DNA of 64,000 nucleotides, from assembly GCF_036417845.1 (NCBI RefSeq), contig NC_089981.1:78781268-78845267 (forward strand), in the 5' to 3' direction. A program made the position numbers and the translations under genes. Under the pieces are notes generated by a model that saw nothing but the letters and a program-made list of their open reading frames with translations, made no database searches and was not told where the DNA came from. Source of the stretch: Apteryx mantelli. Lineage: Eukaryota > Chordata > Aves > Apterygiformes > Apterygidae. This document shows, piece by piece, positions 1 to 10,811 of the stretch; the first letter of the stretch is position 1; every line of letters begins with the position of its first letter.

Positions 1-2484
1 GGCTCACCCAGACACTGATGTGCGACTGGTTACGAATGACACCATCAGTGCTGGGTGCGATGCTGAGCATGAGCTCATCAAGCCGGATGGCCCTTCCAGC
101 CCCGCCAGCTCCTTCGTTCCAGCCCTCTCGGGCTACTGCCTGGCACGAACGACTCCATCAGCAGCACTAATTGCAGTCCTACCATATAAAAAACACCAGC
201 AGTTTATGACCGTCCTGTACTTCCCTTGATACGAAGCTGAAGCACTGGCGACGCACAGCAGCTCGCTATTGTCCAGCATAATTTTGGGTGCCCGAGCGAC
301 CCGCTCCATCTGGCCGCCTTCACACAGCTGCAATATTCAAGCAGGTACCTGAGACCCACGGTAGAAACCTAAGGAGCAATGGTGAGTAACGCTAAGAATC
401 AAGTTGTTCGGTAAAGCTTTTAAGACAAGGTGGTGGAAGGTCTAATTTCCCTCTTGATCACAGGTTTTTAGCAAGTACCAGCTATGCTAGGTCATTTTGT
501 CCAGCCTTTTGCTGTGACAGATCTGTTCTCTGGTATATTTGCAATTGCTTTGTACAAGCTCAACAAAAGCACAGTCTTATTATTCCTCATGGCAGCAACA
601 GAAGGGAAGACAGCTAAGGTAGTGGGTGGGGAAGAAAATTAAAAAGAAACATTTTCTAGTTGGATGCAAGCAATAAAGACTAGCTTGCCACTTTGACCAT
701 GTTTTTTTAGCTAGCTACTGTTTCTGCCTCAGACCTAGGGACCCAGGTGCTAAAAGCAGACAAAGGGATGTAGCAGGTGTGATGGGCTAAGGATACAAGA
801 AAAGTAAGACGCATCAGGAGAAATAGTTGTTTTCATTAGTCCAGCTGACATAGCTAGAAAAAAATGGACAAGTTCTCAGGCACCTCTTTCCATTAGATAA
901 TTGCTGTGACTGCAGTAAGGATGTTGCATGTGTTGAGGAGAGGCACCACTAAATTAACACTCTTTGATTACAAGATGCAGCACCAGCTGTTTGCCAAGTA
1001 TCTGTGGAACAGTGACATAAAGCACAGCAAGGAGGATCTAAAAAATACACTGAACTAATCAGTAGTTTCTTGCACCATTTCCTCTTCCCTGCTCTTGCAA
1101 GCCTTGTAAAGAAAAATCTCCTTTGGAGCGCTGATTAACTCAAACACATGAAGATTACCCAGTGCAGATCAAACCTCTTAGACATGATCTCTTCTCCTCC
1201 CCTCACTCAGTTAAATTTTAATCATGTAGAAAGCTATATTAAAAACAAATCACATCTCAGATGTTCACTCAGCCTTTCCTTCACCAAAATTTAATTAGTT
1301 CACCCCAACTAGAGTCATCACTTCAGCTAGGTGACAGCATGCAATTGCAGCCTCAGAAATATCACAGTCTCTACAAAAAGAAAGCTTTAGTTATCTATAC
1401 ATGCCTATATAAAGCTGTATGCTGTGAAGCTGCATATCAACCTTTCATCACATTCCCTCTGGAAAATCGGGTTTTAGAAGTGGGTAGAGCTGGTGAGCAG
1501 GTGCTATCTGCTACCCAGGCTGTATGAGCTGCAAAAAACTATTGTTACTAAGGGTACTATGCACCTACCTAGCAGCATTTCTGGAAAAACTTTTCTCTTG
1601 CAGATTAGTAACATGAAGTTTCCATGCAATGAGTGCATATGTACACTGATCAGTCATTCTGGAGAACAGACCTACTTGATACAACACTGTAAGCTTATCA
1701 GAGCTTGCAAGCCTGACCAAGGTTGAGAAGAGATATTTAGTTAAATTGGCTATGCTACTTAATTTTAGGCTCACAGGGAAGTTAGGGGTATTTATAAGAG
1801 CATGGGCCACCACAAGACAGCTCAGGAAAGCCACAAAGCTATTTGACATCTATTTGACATGTTTTCTGTAACCAGCTTAGAGTCTACAGCTCTTCATGTG
1901 AGCCTGTTTCAGCTCAGCCAGAGAAGAGTCTTTGTTTCAGTCTGAGGTTCACCTCACTCTTTACCCTAAAAGGCAGCTTGGTTGTTTACACCAACGCTCT
2001 GATGTCTCCAGAGATTAAAGGACACAATCCTTTCCCCTCTTACTAGCATTAAGGGCTGAAGTCTGACCTCAGAGCATTGCCTTACAGCCCAAGGAGGAAC
2101 AGCAGCCCTTTGTACCCAGATCTGTCTCCCCTCCCCTCCCTCCCAAAAGAGTCAGTCTGGCTTGCCATAGGCAGGGTAATGACAGTTTACAGTTGCCATG
2201 AGCAGATATACAAGTCAAAGCCTTAAAGGTAGGGCAGGTTTACAGTGACTCATGTTTAGCACTAGTTCTCAGGTATGAGTTTACAGCAACTACAATCAAG
2301 TCAAGAATGTGGTTACTGCAGCGTCAAGTCAACTTCTAACTCAAAGGAACAGACTGCAGCAGTGCAGCCAGGAAGATGTGCTAGCATGTAAAGCCAGCCA
2401 ACCTAGTATAATTAAGAAAACCAAGTCACTTAAACCTACTCTGCTACTCTAAACAAAGCCATTCAGTTAACACATCTAAGACAT
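1..2484. other. Intergenic sequence left of CKB
   Basis: No coding exon is recognisable on either strand; the open frames are short and match no family I know. The first 370 bases are richer in G, C and CpG than the rest and contain two similar stretches (about 30-52 and 141-166, sharing a CGAA-GAC-CATCAG pattern). In mammals MARK3 lies on this side and is transcribed towards CKB, so part of this could be its 3' untranslated region. That is inference from synteny, and nothing here confirms it. Confidence 0.5.
672..677 (+). terminator. Possible poly(A) signal, plus strand
   Basis: A canonical AATAAA occurs on the plus strand. If a plus-strand neighbour such as MARK3 ends in this window, this could be its polyadenylation signal. 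A six-base match is expected by chance in DNA of this composition, so support is weak. Confidence 0.15.
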
Positions 2485-2502
2485 GTCAGGCCAAAACAAT
2501 AG

Positions 2503-2508
2503 TTTATT
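2503..2508 (-). terminator. CKB: CKB poly(A) signal (distal, preferred)
   Basis: AATAAA on the minus strand, 163 bases past the CKB stop codon. A TGTGTT-containing stretch follows at about 2470-2480 in transcript order, as expected for the downstream GU-rich element. Cleavage near 2485 would give a 3' untranslated region of about 185 nt. A second AATAAA lies closer to the stop at 2626-2631. Confidence 0.6.
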
Positions 2509-2625
2509 TCATTTTCAGCAACATCTCAGCCATCAAAAAAATAAACTCTAACACAGATGGATGGAAGACTTTTCTACAGTGTAACTAAGTGGGCTCTGAC
2601 CCCAGGGTTTGAATTGGAGTGACGT

Positions 2626-2631
2626 TTTATT
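2626..2631 (-). terminator. CKB: CKB poly(A) signal (proximal, alternative)
   Basis: A second minus-strand AATAAA only about 40 bases past the stop codon. Used alone it would give an unusually short 3' untranslated region, so I treat the 2503-2508 signal as the main one. Transcript 3' ends would decide. Confidence 0.3.
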
Positions 2632-2670
2632 ATTCATCCAATAAGTTAGGAAGCATGAGAATAAAGTGCT

Positions 2671-2849
2671 TTATTTCTGAGCTGGTATGAGGTCATCAAT
2701 GGACTGGCCTTTTTCAAGGCGTTTTTCCATTTCAATGAGCAGCTTCACACCATCCACCACCATCTGCACCAGCTCCACCTCAGAGAAGCCAAGACGATCA
2801 GCATTGGAGACATCAAACACCCCTCCAACAGCAGCTGTGTCAACACCAC
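2671..2849 (-). CDS. CKB: CKB coding exon 8 (last)
   Basis: Encodes residues 323-381, from the Gly-Gly-Val-Asp of the active-site loop (about 323-332) through [17 protein letters not shown] to the C terminus IPAQK and TAA (2673-2671). The acceptor reads TTGCATCAG in transcript sense. It enters in phase 1, matching exon 7. The loop closes over bound substrates in creatine kinases. Confidence 0.96.
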
Positions 2850-5800
2850 CTGATGCAAGAGATTAAGTTTAGTTAGCACACTGACCACTGCTAGAGTAGT
2901 TAAGTCTACCTTTCTTCCCTCACTGGCTTGAGAGGTGGGAACACAACAAGACAATTCTTGCAGAGGCAAGTCACCTCCTCCTAGTATGAGGAAGAAAGTC
3001 AAGCTGCACATGACCACCTGTATGAGCCACTTTGAGCCTGCCATTGTGCCAGCTCTTTATTCCTTTAACCCATGAACAATCTAGCCTGTGGTCAGAAGTA
3101 CCTGCTGTAGCTATTCCCTAGCCAGAAGTTAAATCAGGATTCACATCTCTGCTTACAACAGGAACAGCTGCCACCAGTTCCACCTAATCTGATGCTCAGA
3201 ATATTACAGAGAAGGATGCACCTAGAAGTGGTCAGAAGCTGGGTACAATGAGGTACAAGCAGAGCACCAGCATGTCCTCAGTCCCTCAAGCTATGTTTTT
3301 AAAGCTTGATTCTCCCACGTGACTTACAAGAATCCATTCTGAACATGGACAGGAACTGCCCGTGTAACCCAGGACATGGCTTTGGTTGTAGTCAGGCTCT
3401 CCCTGGTGTTCTGGGGCAGCCTGACTAGAACATCACTGTATCACCACCTCACCTGTGCCTCGTTTCTGCAGCCGAAGCCTCTTGAGGATTTCTCCGAACT
3501 TCTCATGTTTCCCAAGATTCGGCAGCTTGATGTGCACACCAGCACGAAGCCCTGTTCCAAGGTTGGATGGGCAGGTCAGGATGTAGCCCAAGTGTGGATT
3601 CCACATGAACTCATAGTTTTTGGACTTGAAGAGAGTTTCTATCTATAAATAGAGAGAATAGATGTTTAGAGATTGTTCTCTGCCTGAAGGATGTAGGTCA
3701 TCCATTAATGCTCATTTACAGCTTCAGTTACATAGCAACAGCCACAACAGTTTGAGCAGCTATTTAAGTCAGTCACGTAAGCCCCCTCCATTTGGAAAAA
3801 ACTATCACCAGCAAGGGGCCTTTAAGGCCTTGATCTTGCTCCCAATGGTGAGACAGCCCAAGCATAGGATACAGTACAAAATCTGAAGTCACTATCTACT
3901 AGGAGGCTTGATTTAGTATATGTCAAAATAGCACATCTGTTAGGATTAGAGAAGGGGCTGGTAAGGCTCAAGTTCATATCAAGAGCAAGAGCCGAGAAAA
4001 ACATTCAGCCTAGAAACTCCAATCCAGCTCTGCCCATCCATATTCAAGCAATTTCTCCTCCCACCCAGAGTCCAGATGCTGTGATTTATAGAACCACGCT
4101 GAGATTCTTTAAGTACAGTTTAGGCACTTGGATAAGGGTGCCACATTATACAATTTATTCTAGACTTCATAGCTATAATGCTTTGCCATTATGGGCATTT
4201 CAGAGCCTTCACAGCTCTGGAGTTCATCAAGATGTTCCCAGAAATCCAAACTATGAAGAAGCACCATGTAGAACTCAGAAGTGGCTCCAGCAGTACAGGA
4301 TGTCTGGCATGCTCCCAGCTTGGAAGAGTCTGCATTGCCAGCTTTGACTGGACCATGCACCATTTAAACCTGCAGCTCAGGCAATATCAAACAGCATTTA
4401 CCTGTGTTAGCCCAGTACAGAAGCGAGTAAATACTTCCTTCATGTTGCCACCTTTCTGCATGGAAATAACTCTAAGGTGATCCTCCTCATTAATCCAAAC
4501 AAGGAAGGTCTTGTTATCATTGTGCCTAGGAGACAAGCCAAACAACTTATTGACCCACTTGACATTTTCAGGATATATAGTAGCACCAAATTACTCATCA
4601 CTGTAGCTTTTATTTTTGAGAGGCTCACTTGGTTGATTCTTAGATTAAATTCATATTACTTCCATCATCCATGAAAGCCCTAATAGAGTTAAACTAGCAG
4701 TCTTTCCCCTGTTCTTTTCAAGAGGAAGGTGAAAGTGGCATGTATCTAGACAGCTCAGAAAAAGTAATAACATGACTTTGGCCAATCTTAAGGTATCAAA
4801 ACCTAAAATTCAGTCATTCCTCTAGCTCATTTGTGGCATGAGTTTACATATTTAAGAGATTTGTTCTTTTCAGAGTTTGCAGAAGGGAGATCAATACAGA
4901 CATCGAGGCAGCAACTGTACACAGTGAGGTTTGTAATGACACCATGTCAGCAGTGTATTACCAAGGCTTTTACCAGAAGTTTATCAAGTTCTGTTAAGCT
5001 GCACTTATTCTTCATATCAGGTAAAGAGTTCTGTTATAAAGAAGAATTTTAACTACTAATTTTAAATCAAGAGCTCTTAAGAGATGCCACAAGAACTTCT
5101 GAACACCAGTGGCCCCTCAGTCCTAGCTTGTAGTTGGCAATAGGTACTAAAGTCAGTATTTATCACACTGATGATTTCTCAGCTTGATTGCGATCAAGAA
5201 TTAACCAGTACCTGAGAAAAGATATATATATATTTATGCAGACTACATAGAGACTTTACACTTCAACCTTGTAGATTAGTCATGCTCAGATGACAGCACT
5301 ATCTAGTGTTGGCAATCTGCAGGTAGATGATGCAATCTTAAAGGTGACCTACAGAAACAAAGCATGCTTCTTCTGGGTTGTCCTGAAGCAGCTGCAGTAA
5401 TAAGCTTGGAGTATTCTAGTTGACAAAAAACCCTAGCCCTTAGCTTAGAAGGAAGCAAGTCAATTATGCCGCAGAAGCTCCTGAGATGCAGAGTTTTATG
5501 TAGGTGACCTACATCTGACAAATAGAATCCTTCCATTCTGCATCTGTGCATCAGCCAACTTATGCCAGAGTCTCTAGAGTGGAAAATCTTGTCACTTGTA
5601 CAGATAAAGCCATACAGGTCCAGCATCAGAAGCTACAGGTTGAGTTTTAGCAGGTAGAGGCAATAACACTAAGAGCAATTCCATCTCCAGTATCAAGTCT
5701 GCAGCTAAGTCAATGCTCTTGTTTGTTACCATGAGAGACTCTTAAACTCCTAGAATAACAGCTGAATGTAGTGGCACATTTCCTTTACAAGAAGGTGATC

Positions 5801-8800
5801 TACCTTCATAAGCAGTTTTAGTTATTGTCTGGTGCTTCACAAAACTGTGCAGGACAGATAGGCATTGGCTATAGCCAGGCTAGCTTATTCTTATTATGCA
5901 CCATGGTGGGCTGGTAGCACTCATCCAAATTCTGGTTCAGATGCAAGTTCCCCAAAGGGATACCACACAGAAGCTTCCCATCAGATTCAGTAATATGAGT
6001 TCAGAAACTGCCATTTTGCTTTGATACAACTCACTGCAACCAATGCTACAACCAGTATTTTAAGATATTTTTCCAAGTATTTAATATAACATCTCCTCCC
6101 TTCCAGAAATACTCACCAGATACCCCTGGCATCAGGCCAGTCTCGTGCCATCCCAGATGCCAACAGAAGAGGAGAAACTGGCTTGTCAAACAAGAAGTGA
6201 TCATCAATCAGCTGTTGCTGCTCTGCATCAGTCATGTTCCTCAGAGCATAGTACTTCCCCTTGAGATCACCTTCCAGACTACCCAGAGCTGAAAGAGAGT
6301 GTCACTTTTAGGATGGGACCAAAGATGCTAGACATCCTCAGCACTTTAGAGACCACACACAAAGTATGGCAATATCTGATCTGCTGGTTTGGGTTCCTCC
6401 CTTGCTTTCATCTGTAATCGCAATGCCTCTGTAACATTACAGAACTTAAAGCAGTATCAGATGATTTGTCTGTACCTTCCAGGCTTGTACAAGTAGCCTT
6501 TGTTCCCTTACATACAGTTTAGGATCATTACTGCTGCTTAACTGTAGAACTGCAGTGCTTCCAAGGAGAATCAGGGTCATGAACATAAACTGCATTATTC
6601 TAGTCAAGGACTGGTACCCTGCCCTTGAGAGGTTTTGGAATGACCACACTGCCAGCCTCTCAGACTGGATCTTGGGTGTATCCTTTCCTCTCACTTAAAG
6701 GAGACAAAAAAGAAAAACTGCAGTTGAGGAGTTCCACTGAGAACTAGAGCTTGCTCCAGTCAACTGCACATTCAGCAGAGCAAGGCTACACCTCTGAGCA
6801 AGCTGAATGTTAATGAAAGTCAATTAAAAGCGGCCACAAAATACTGTAGCCATGACTCAAGTCCTGACATTGCTACATACCTGTTACCTTTCAGGTTTGA
6901 GCCATGATGAACCAACTCCTTTCCCCACACGCACATAGAAAAAAAACTTTCAAGATCAGTGAATGTCAAATTAACACAGTCCAGCTTCCTTCTGACATGT
7001 CCTCTTTTTCCTCAGCTACAAACTACAATGCTGATGTAGTTATAGTTCAAACTGCCCTTTTCAGGGAAGGCTCCATGTTCAGACTGGAGTCTTGAAGACT
7101 TCTGCTTACTGCCTCCATTCTCAAACTGCCAAGAACATCTCTTGCCCAGAAGATAAGTAGCTTTCCCAATACACCCAGTTTTCACTTTACCTTCAACAGA
7201 GAGTTTTTCAATAGCCCGTCTCTCTCCTCGACTACAGTGAGGGGGAAGACAGAATCCACGGATGCTCCTACCAGTTCTGACACGGGAACTTAGCACGTAA
7301 TTAGGATCCAGATCATCACCACCCTACAAAGTTAGGAAACCAGTGAGTACAACCTTGTTGCCAAAATACCTACCCTAAATACAAGTAGCTCCCACGCATT
7401 TCAACATGCACCTTAAACTTCAGATATTGACTACCTGGCCTGTAAGCTGATGTTCAAGACCATTCTCCTCAGCATTAGCTCAAATATGCATCCAATGTAA
7501 CCTTTGTTTTGGGTCTCAGACTAGGGCTACTAAACATGTGCTAGAAGTCAGGATTACCAGTAGAAAACCAGTTGTAGGTCTGTTTCAGACCAGCATCCAG
7601 GGTTTTGCTCCCCCTTCAGATCTGGGATCCAGAGGTATAACATAAGGCAAACCCTTGTTGTTTGGGTAGGTGTTTGCTCTTGCAAGTGAGAATTATTCAC
7701 AATTGCCATTCAGAGTGTTTCAATATTCAAGATGACCCATGGCTAGCCAACTATGATGGTACTAGGAATTCCTAGAGTCTACAGTAACATTTGAAATCCA
7801 TAAGAGTGCGTAGAAAGCCTTACTCCTAGCCATAACAAAGGCTATTCTACAGTATGACATCACCAGGAGAGTTTGGGTTTTTTGTTTGTTTTTAAAGATC
7901 CAAGACCAGATGGTAAAAAGCATTAAGACTTATGACAGTCCTTAGACAGTGTTGTTTAAGCTTGAGCACAGCAGCTCATAGTTGATGAAAATACGCATTC
8001 AACATGTTTGGCATGGCTACATTACAGGAGCACATGAAGTAAGCTCCTGTTACCTGCCAGCTGCATGGCTCTACCCAGCCACATAGGCAGGCTCTTAAAT
8101 TGCAGATTACAATGGACAAACTGCTTGTTAGTCTGTGCAGGGTGAAACTGGAAGGACAGAACATGAGCAATCAGTTCATGCAACTGCCAGCATCTGTGCC
8201 CAGACCTCAGACCACTAGGCATCAATAATTGATTAAAAATTTATACCTGCAGGTTATCAGCATTCAAGTCAGTCTTGTGCTCATCAGTTGGTTTGTAGCC
8301 ACCATGCCTGTCTTCAATAACTGGATCAAAGAGTTCCTTAAACACATCATAGGATTCTTCATCACCAGCTACGCATCCTACTGTCATTATGAAGGGATGG
8401 CCTGGAGTGGTAATAAAGTCAGAAGAGCTAAGTTTGGGTGACGTTTGGCTGTGCTCCAGAGCAGCACTAACCAGGCAAGTTCTTTAGTAGTAGGTCTAAC
8501 CACTTAAAAATGCATTCTTACATAAAAGAACCAGTTGGAGAGACCCTACATTTTACATTTCATCCAGTTAGTCAAATTAGTGCTATGGAAACTCATAGCT
8601 TTTGCCATTAAACCATGCTCATTTGTTAAGTTTGGTTTATGACAATTTTGCCCAGCACTTCCAATTTTACTAATTTAGACCACTACGTAGAACTTTATGC
8701 CCAAACAGTTACGCTTTGCTGTAAGCAAGCATGTTTTTGTTGTTGTTCATACTGCCATAGACAGAGCTGCACTTCTGTAGTCTGCTCATAAACGCCACCT

Positions 8801-9726
8801 CCACAAACTTAGTTTAAGTCGCCATATTCAAAAGCACCAGTTATTTCAGCTGGTTCACACAGAATGTTCTCAATGCATTTTACCAGGATTATCAACCCCA
8901 GTCTGAATGACATCATCCAGGGTGAAGCCACTGGGTGTGACTCTGTCTCTCAGTTTCTTGTATAAATCCAGGGTTAGAACTTTGGCCATGTGGTTGTTGT
9001 GGCTGCTCAGGTCCGGGTACTCCTCATCAGGAGGCAGTCTCTGATTATTTAGTTGGGCCATTTTGATTTTGCTAGAGTAAAAATAAATACTGTAATGTTA
9101 ACATGTAAACACATCTGCTCCCCCTTTTTTCAAAGAAGTGCCACAGAGCATCACATAACCAGTTTGGAACAGGAAGAGCTCAGAACAGCTAGGTAAGCCC
9201 ACATAACATCAGGGCTTTTTTTCCCCCCCGCTCTAGTTGCATTATAATTAGAGCACACTTGGTTTGATTTTTTTTTTCCCCAGATTGGAAGTATTTAGCA
9301 GAGCAGTTACATAATTGAAGTGTCTGAGAGTTGATACGTCAGATCATAGCAAGGAACATGGCTTGATAGAATAAGGCTTCTTTTAACACAGCCATGCATT
9401 TAGAGCTGTCTCTCAATGCTTTACGAGATTTGCCTCTCAGCAGCTCAAGAGCCTTGGGTGCTGTTGTCAAGAAGCACTTCCAGTAACGAGGGAGAACAGA
9501 TCGTTATGCAGATCTAACGGTTCCGGCCGTTACCTGGGTTGTCAACCCCAGTTTGGATGACATCATCCAGCGTAAATCCACTGGAAGTCTGTTTATCCCT
9601 CAACTTCTTGTACAGGTCCAGGGTCAGCACCTTGGCCATGTGATTGTTGTGAACGCTCAGGTCTGGGTACTCGTCCTCAGTGGAGTACTTCATCTTCAGG
9701 AGGTTGTGGCTGTTTGAGAATGGCAT
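2671..9726 (-). CDS. CKB: Creatine kinase B-type, complete spliced gene
   Basis: Cytosolic creatine kinase (brain type) transfers phosphate reversibly between ATP and creatine and buffers ATP in brain, smooth muscle and other tissues; it works as a BB or MB dimer. Joining 9726-9534, 8401-8247, 7323-7191, 6288-6117, 4525-4402, 3642-3453 and 2849-2671 gives 1146 nt in one frame: 381 residues plus TAA, the normal family length. All junctions are GT-AG. The expected catalytic residues fall at canonical numbers: Arg130, Arg132 and Arg135 in exon 4, Glu231, Glu232 and Arg236 in the NEED motif, Cys283 in [12 protein letters not shown], Arg292 and Arg320. The start [13 protein letters not shown] is the family N terminus. 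No frameshift or missing key residue is seen. An alternative N terminus is encoded at 9061-8884 (376-residue form). The gene points away from TRMT61A. Confidence 0.97.
3453..3642 (-). CDS. CKB: CKB coding exon 7, reactive cysteine exon
   Basis: 190 nt, starting [12 protein letters not shown] and ending RLQKRGTG. It contains the creatine kinase signature [12 protein letters not shown] with the reactive Cys283 and the phosphate-binding Arg292; Arg320 is near the end. Acceptor TTTATAG and donor GTGAGG in transcript sense. Confidence 0.96.
4402..4525 (-). CDS. CKB: CKB coding exon 6
   Basis: 124 nt encoding residues 218-259. It carries the WINEEDHLR motif with the catalytic Glu231/Glu232 pair and Arg236, then [10 protein letters not shown]. 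It ends in phase 0. Donor GTAAAT. Confidence 0.96.
6117..6288 (-). CDS. CKB: CKB coding exon 5
   Basis: 172 nt covering residues 161-218, including [40 protein letters not shown] and DARGIW. Splice sites CTTTCAG and GTGAGT. The tryptophan codon 218 is split across the junction with exon 6. Confidence 0.96.
7191..7323 (-). CDS. CKB: CKB coding exon 4
   Basis: 133 nt encoding [20 protein letters not shown] through [10 protein letters not shown], residues 117-160 plus one base. Arg130, Arg132 and Arg135 contact nucleotide phosphates in the family. Donor GTAAAG, acceptor TTTGTAG. Confidence 0.96.
8247..8401 (-). CDS. CKB: CKB coding exon 3, first exon shared by both isoforms
   Basis: 155 nt encoding [20 protein letters not shown], the [20 protein letters not shown] segment and TDLNADNLQ. 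It enters in phase 1, which fits both alternative upstream exons (each ends one base into the Gly codon). Acceptor CACTCCAG, donor GTATAA. Confidence 0.96.
8884..9071 (-). CDS. CKB: CKB alternative first coding exon, Bb type
   Basis: The ATG at 9061 opens [18 protein letters not shown] and continues to GVDNPG, 59 codons plus one base, with donor GTAAAA. A pyrimidine-rich acceptor (TTTTTACTCTAG in transcript sense) precedes a 10-nt leader at 9071-9062. From DEEYPDL onward it is clearly a paralogue of the upstream exon at 9534-9746, differing mainly in the N-terminal tail and at K/R-V-T-P. The chicken CKB gene is known to make two isoproteins (Ba-CK and Bb-CK) by alternative use of such exons. 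Joined to exon 3 it gives 376 residues. The exons look mutually exclusive: splicing both together would place an internal start and shift the frame. Confidence 0.93.
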
Positions 9727-9746
9727 GTCTGACCCTACCGCAGACA
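9534..9746 (-). CDS. CKB: CKB first coding exon, Ba type (standard N terminus)
   Basis: Begins after a strong pyrimidine-rich acceptor (CTCTCTCTCCCCTAG), has a 20-nt leader, the start codon at 9726 and 64 codons plus one base, then donor GTAACG. The product starts [15 protein letters not shown], the N terminus conserved across vertebrate CKB. An in-frame GTG just upstream at the exon edge is not a start. This exon and the Bb exon at 8884-9071 arose by duplication within the gene. Confidence 0.95.
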
Positions 9747-9908
9747 CTAGGGGAGAGAGAGGGGACGCCTATCACCCCGGGTGCGCGACAGCCCTCCCTG
9801 GGGGCAGAGCCGCGCGCAGAGGCAAGGTCACCTTGGCTTTTGTTCCACCGGTGCCTTTTACACGCCTTGTTGCTACAACACCTTCCCCGGGAGGAAGGAG
9901 AAGGAAAA

Positions 9909-9934
9909 AATAAAGATTAAAAAAAAAAAAAAAA
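9909..9934 (+). repeat. AATAAA followed by A16 tract in CKB intron 1
   Basis: On the plus strand AATAAAGATT is followed by 16 consecutive A (9919-9934). This is the pattern of a retroposed RNA tail, or simply an expanded A tract. It lies antisense in CKB intron 1, about 170 bases upstream of the Ba exon acceptor, where it reads as a T tract in transcript sense. No target-site duplication or recognisable SINE body was found. Confidence 0.5.
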
Positions 9935-10480
9935 GAGTTTGCCACCTTCACGAGCCTTGCCCCGTTCCTCAAGCAGCCCAGCCGCGAGGGCAGGGCCTCT
10001 TCCCCCCCTCCCCTCGGGGCACCGCCGAGCGCGCAGCGCCCGCCGAAGGGACGCGCCCAAGGTCGCGCGGCGCCGCCGCGGCAGCGCCGAGCACCGGGCA
10101 CCGAGCAGCGGCCGGGCCGGGCGGCAGGTGCGCGGCGCGATGCCCCGCGATGCCCGGCCGCCGCCGCCGCGCCCTGCCCGCCCCCGGGGCGGCTTCTCCC
10201 TGCTCGGGGTTGGGGTGAAGCCTCCAGCAAGCCCTTATGCAACAGACGCCTCCCTGGGCGGGGGGGACCGGGCTGGGGTGAGCGTATGTAACTACCCTGC
10301 TAAATACCGGGTTAAGCTGGATTTAGAGCGGGAGGCGCCGGGGCAGCCCCCGCGGAGCCTCTGCCTCTTCCCTGGTTACGTGCCGGCGCCGCGGCCCCGC
10401 GCTTGCCCCCCGCGCCTCGCCCGCAGCCTCCCCCCGCCACGCCTTCGCGGGCGGGCCGGCTCCCACCCGAGCGACGCGGA

Positions 10481-10527
10481 GAAAAAAAAAAAGAAAAAAT
10501 TATATAATTGGAAAAAAAAAAAAAAAA
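10481..10527. repeat. A-rich island with central palindrome in CKB intron 1
   Basis: Two A tracts (about 10482-10499 with one G, and A16 at 10512-10527) flank a perfect 12-bp palindrome AATTATATAATT at 10498-10509. The block is embedded in DNA that is otherwise mostly G+C. In transcript sense it is a U-rich segment beginning about 43 nt after the exon 1 donor. Confidence 0.85.
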
Positions 10528-10571
10528 GGCTGGAGGACAGGACCGCGCGGCGCGGCTCCCCCAGGACTTAC

Positions 10572-10655
10572 CGAGGGCTCCGCAGCCAAGACAAGGACCT
10601 GCGCGCCTGCTCCCGTACCCCACCGCTGCCACCGCCGCCCTAGCCGGAGTGGAGC
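10572..10655 (-). other. CKB: CKB non-coding exon 1
   Basis: The donor is clear: in transcript sense CCCTCG is followed by GTAAGT, with the intron starting at 10571. The 5' end is placed about 30 nt downstream of the TATA box at 10677-10685, so it is approximate. A short non-coding first exon is usual for CKB. Confidence 0.7.
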
Positions 10656-10676
10656 CCAGCGCTACCGCCGCGCCTC

Positions 10677-10739
10677 TTTTATATAGAGCGGGACCCGCCG
10701 CCCCATTGGCCGCTATTTATAGCCCATTCATTCCATTGG
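10677..10739 (-). promoter_or_regulatory. CKB: CKB core promoter: TATA, TATAAATA and two CCAAT boxes
   Basis: In transcript sense, 5' to 3': CCAAT at 10739-10735, TATAAATA at 10721-10714, CCAAT at 10709-10705, then TATATAAAA at 10685-10677. With a start near 10655 these sit at about -84, -66, -54 and -30. This is the arrangement described for mammalian CKB promoters, where the upstream TATAAATA binds a separate factor and the proximal element positions RNA polymerase II. A GC box (GGGGCGGGGC, 10754-10763) lies just upstream. Confidence 0.85.
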
Positions 10740-10799
10740 GCGAGGCGCGCGGGGGGGCGGGGCGAGTGCCCCGGCGCGGGCCGGGCCGGGCCGCGCTTT

Positions 10800-10811
10800 G
10801 CCGCCATTTTG
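10800..10811 (+). promoter_or_regulatory. YY1-type motif GCCGCCATTTTG
   Basis: A full match to the extended YY1 site, pointing in the plus direction, about 145 bp upstream of the presumed CKB start. In promoters this orientation is typical just downstream of a start site, so it could mark a divergent plus-strand transcript or act on CKB. The motif is seen; the role is inferred. Confidence 0.5.

Noticed and set aside
5222-5233. Short (TA)6 tract in CKB intron 5
   Set aside because: Too short to list as a microsatellite of interest.
9939-10643. 234-codon plus-strand open frame near the CKB promoter
   Set aside because: Pro/Arg/Ala/Lys-rich low complexity created by CpG-island DNA and A tracts. 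It is antisense to CKB exon 1 and intron 1, with no homology recognised.
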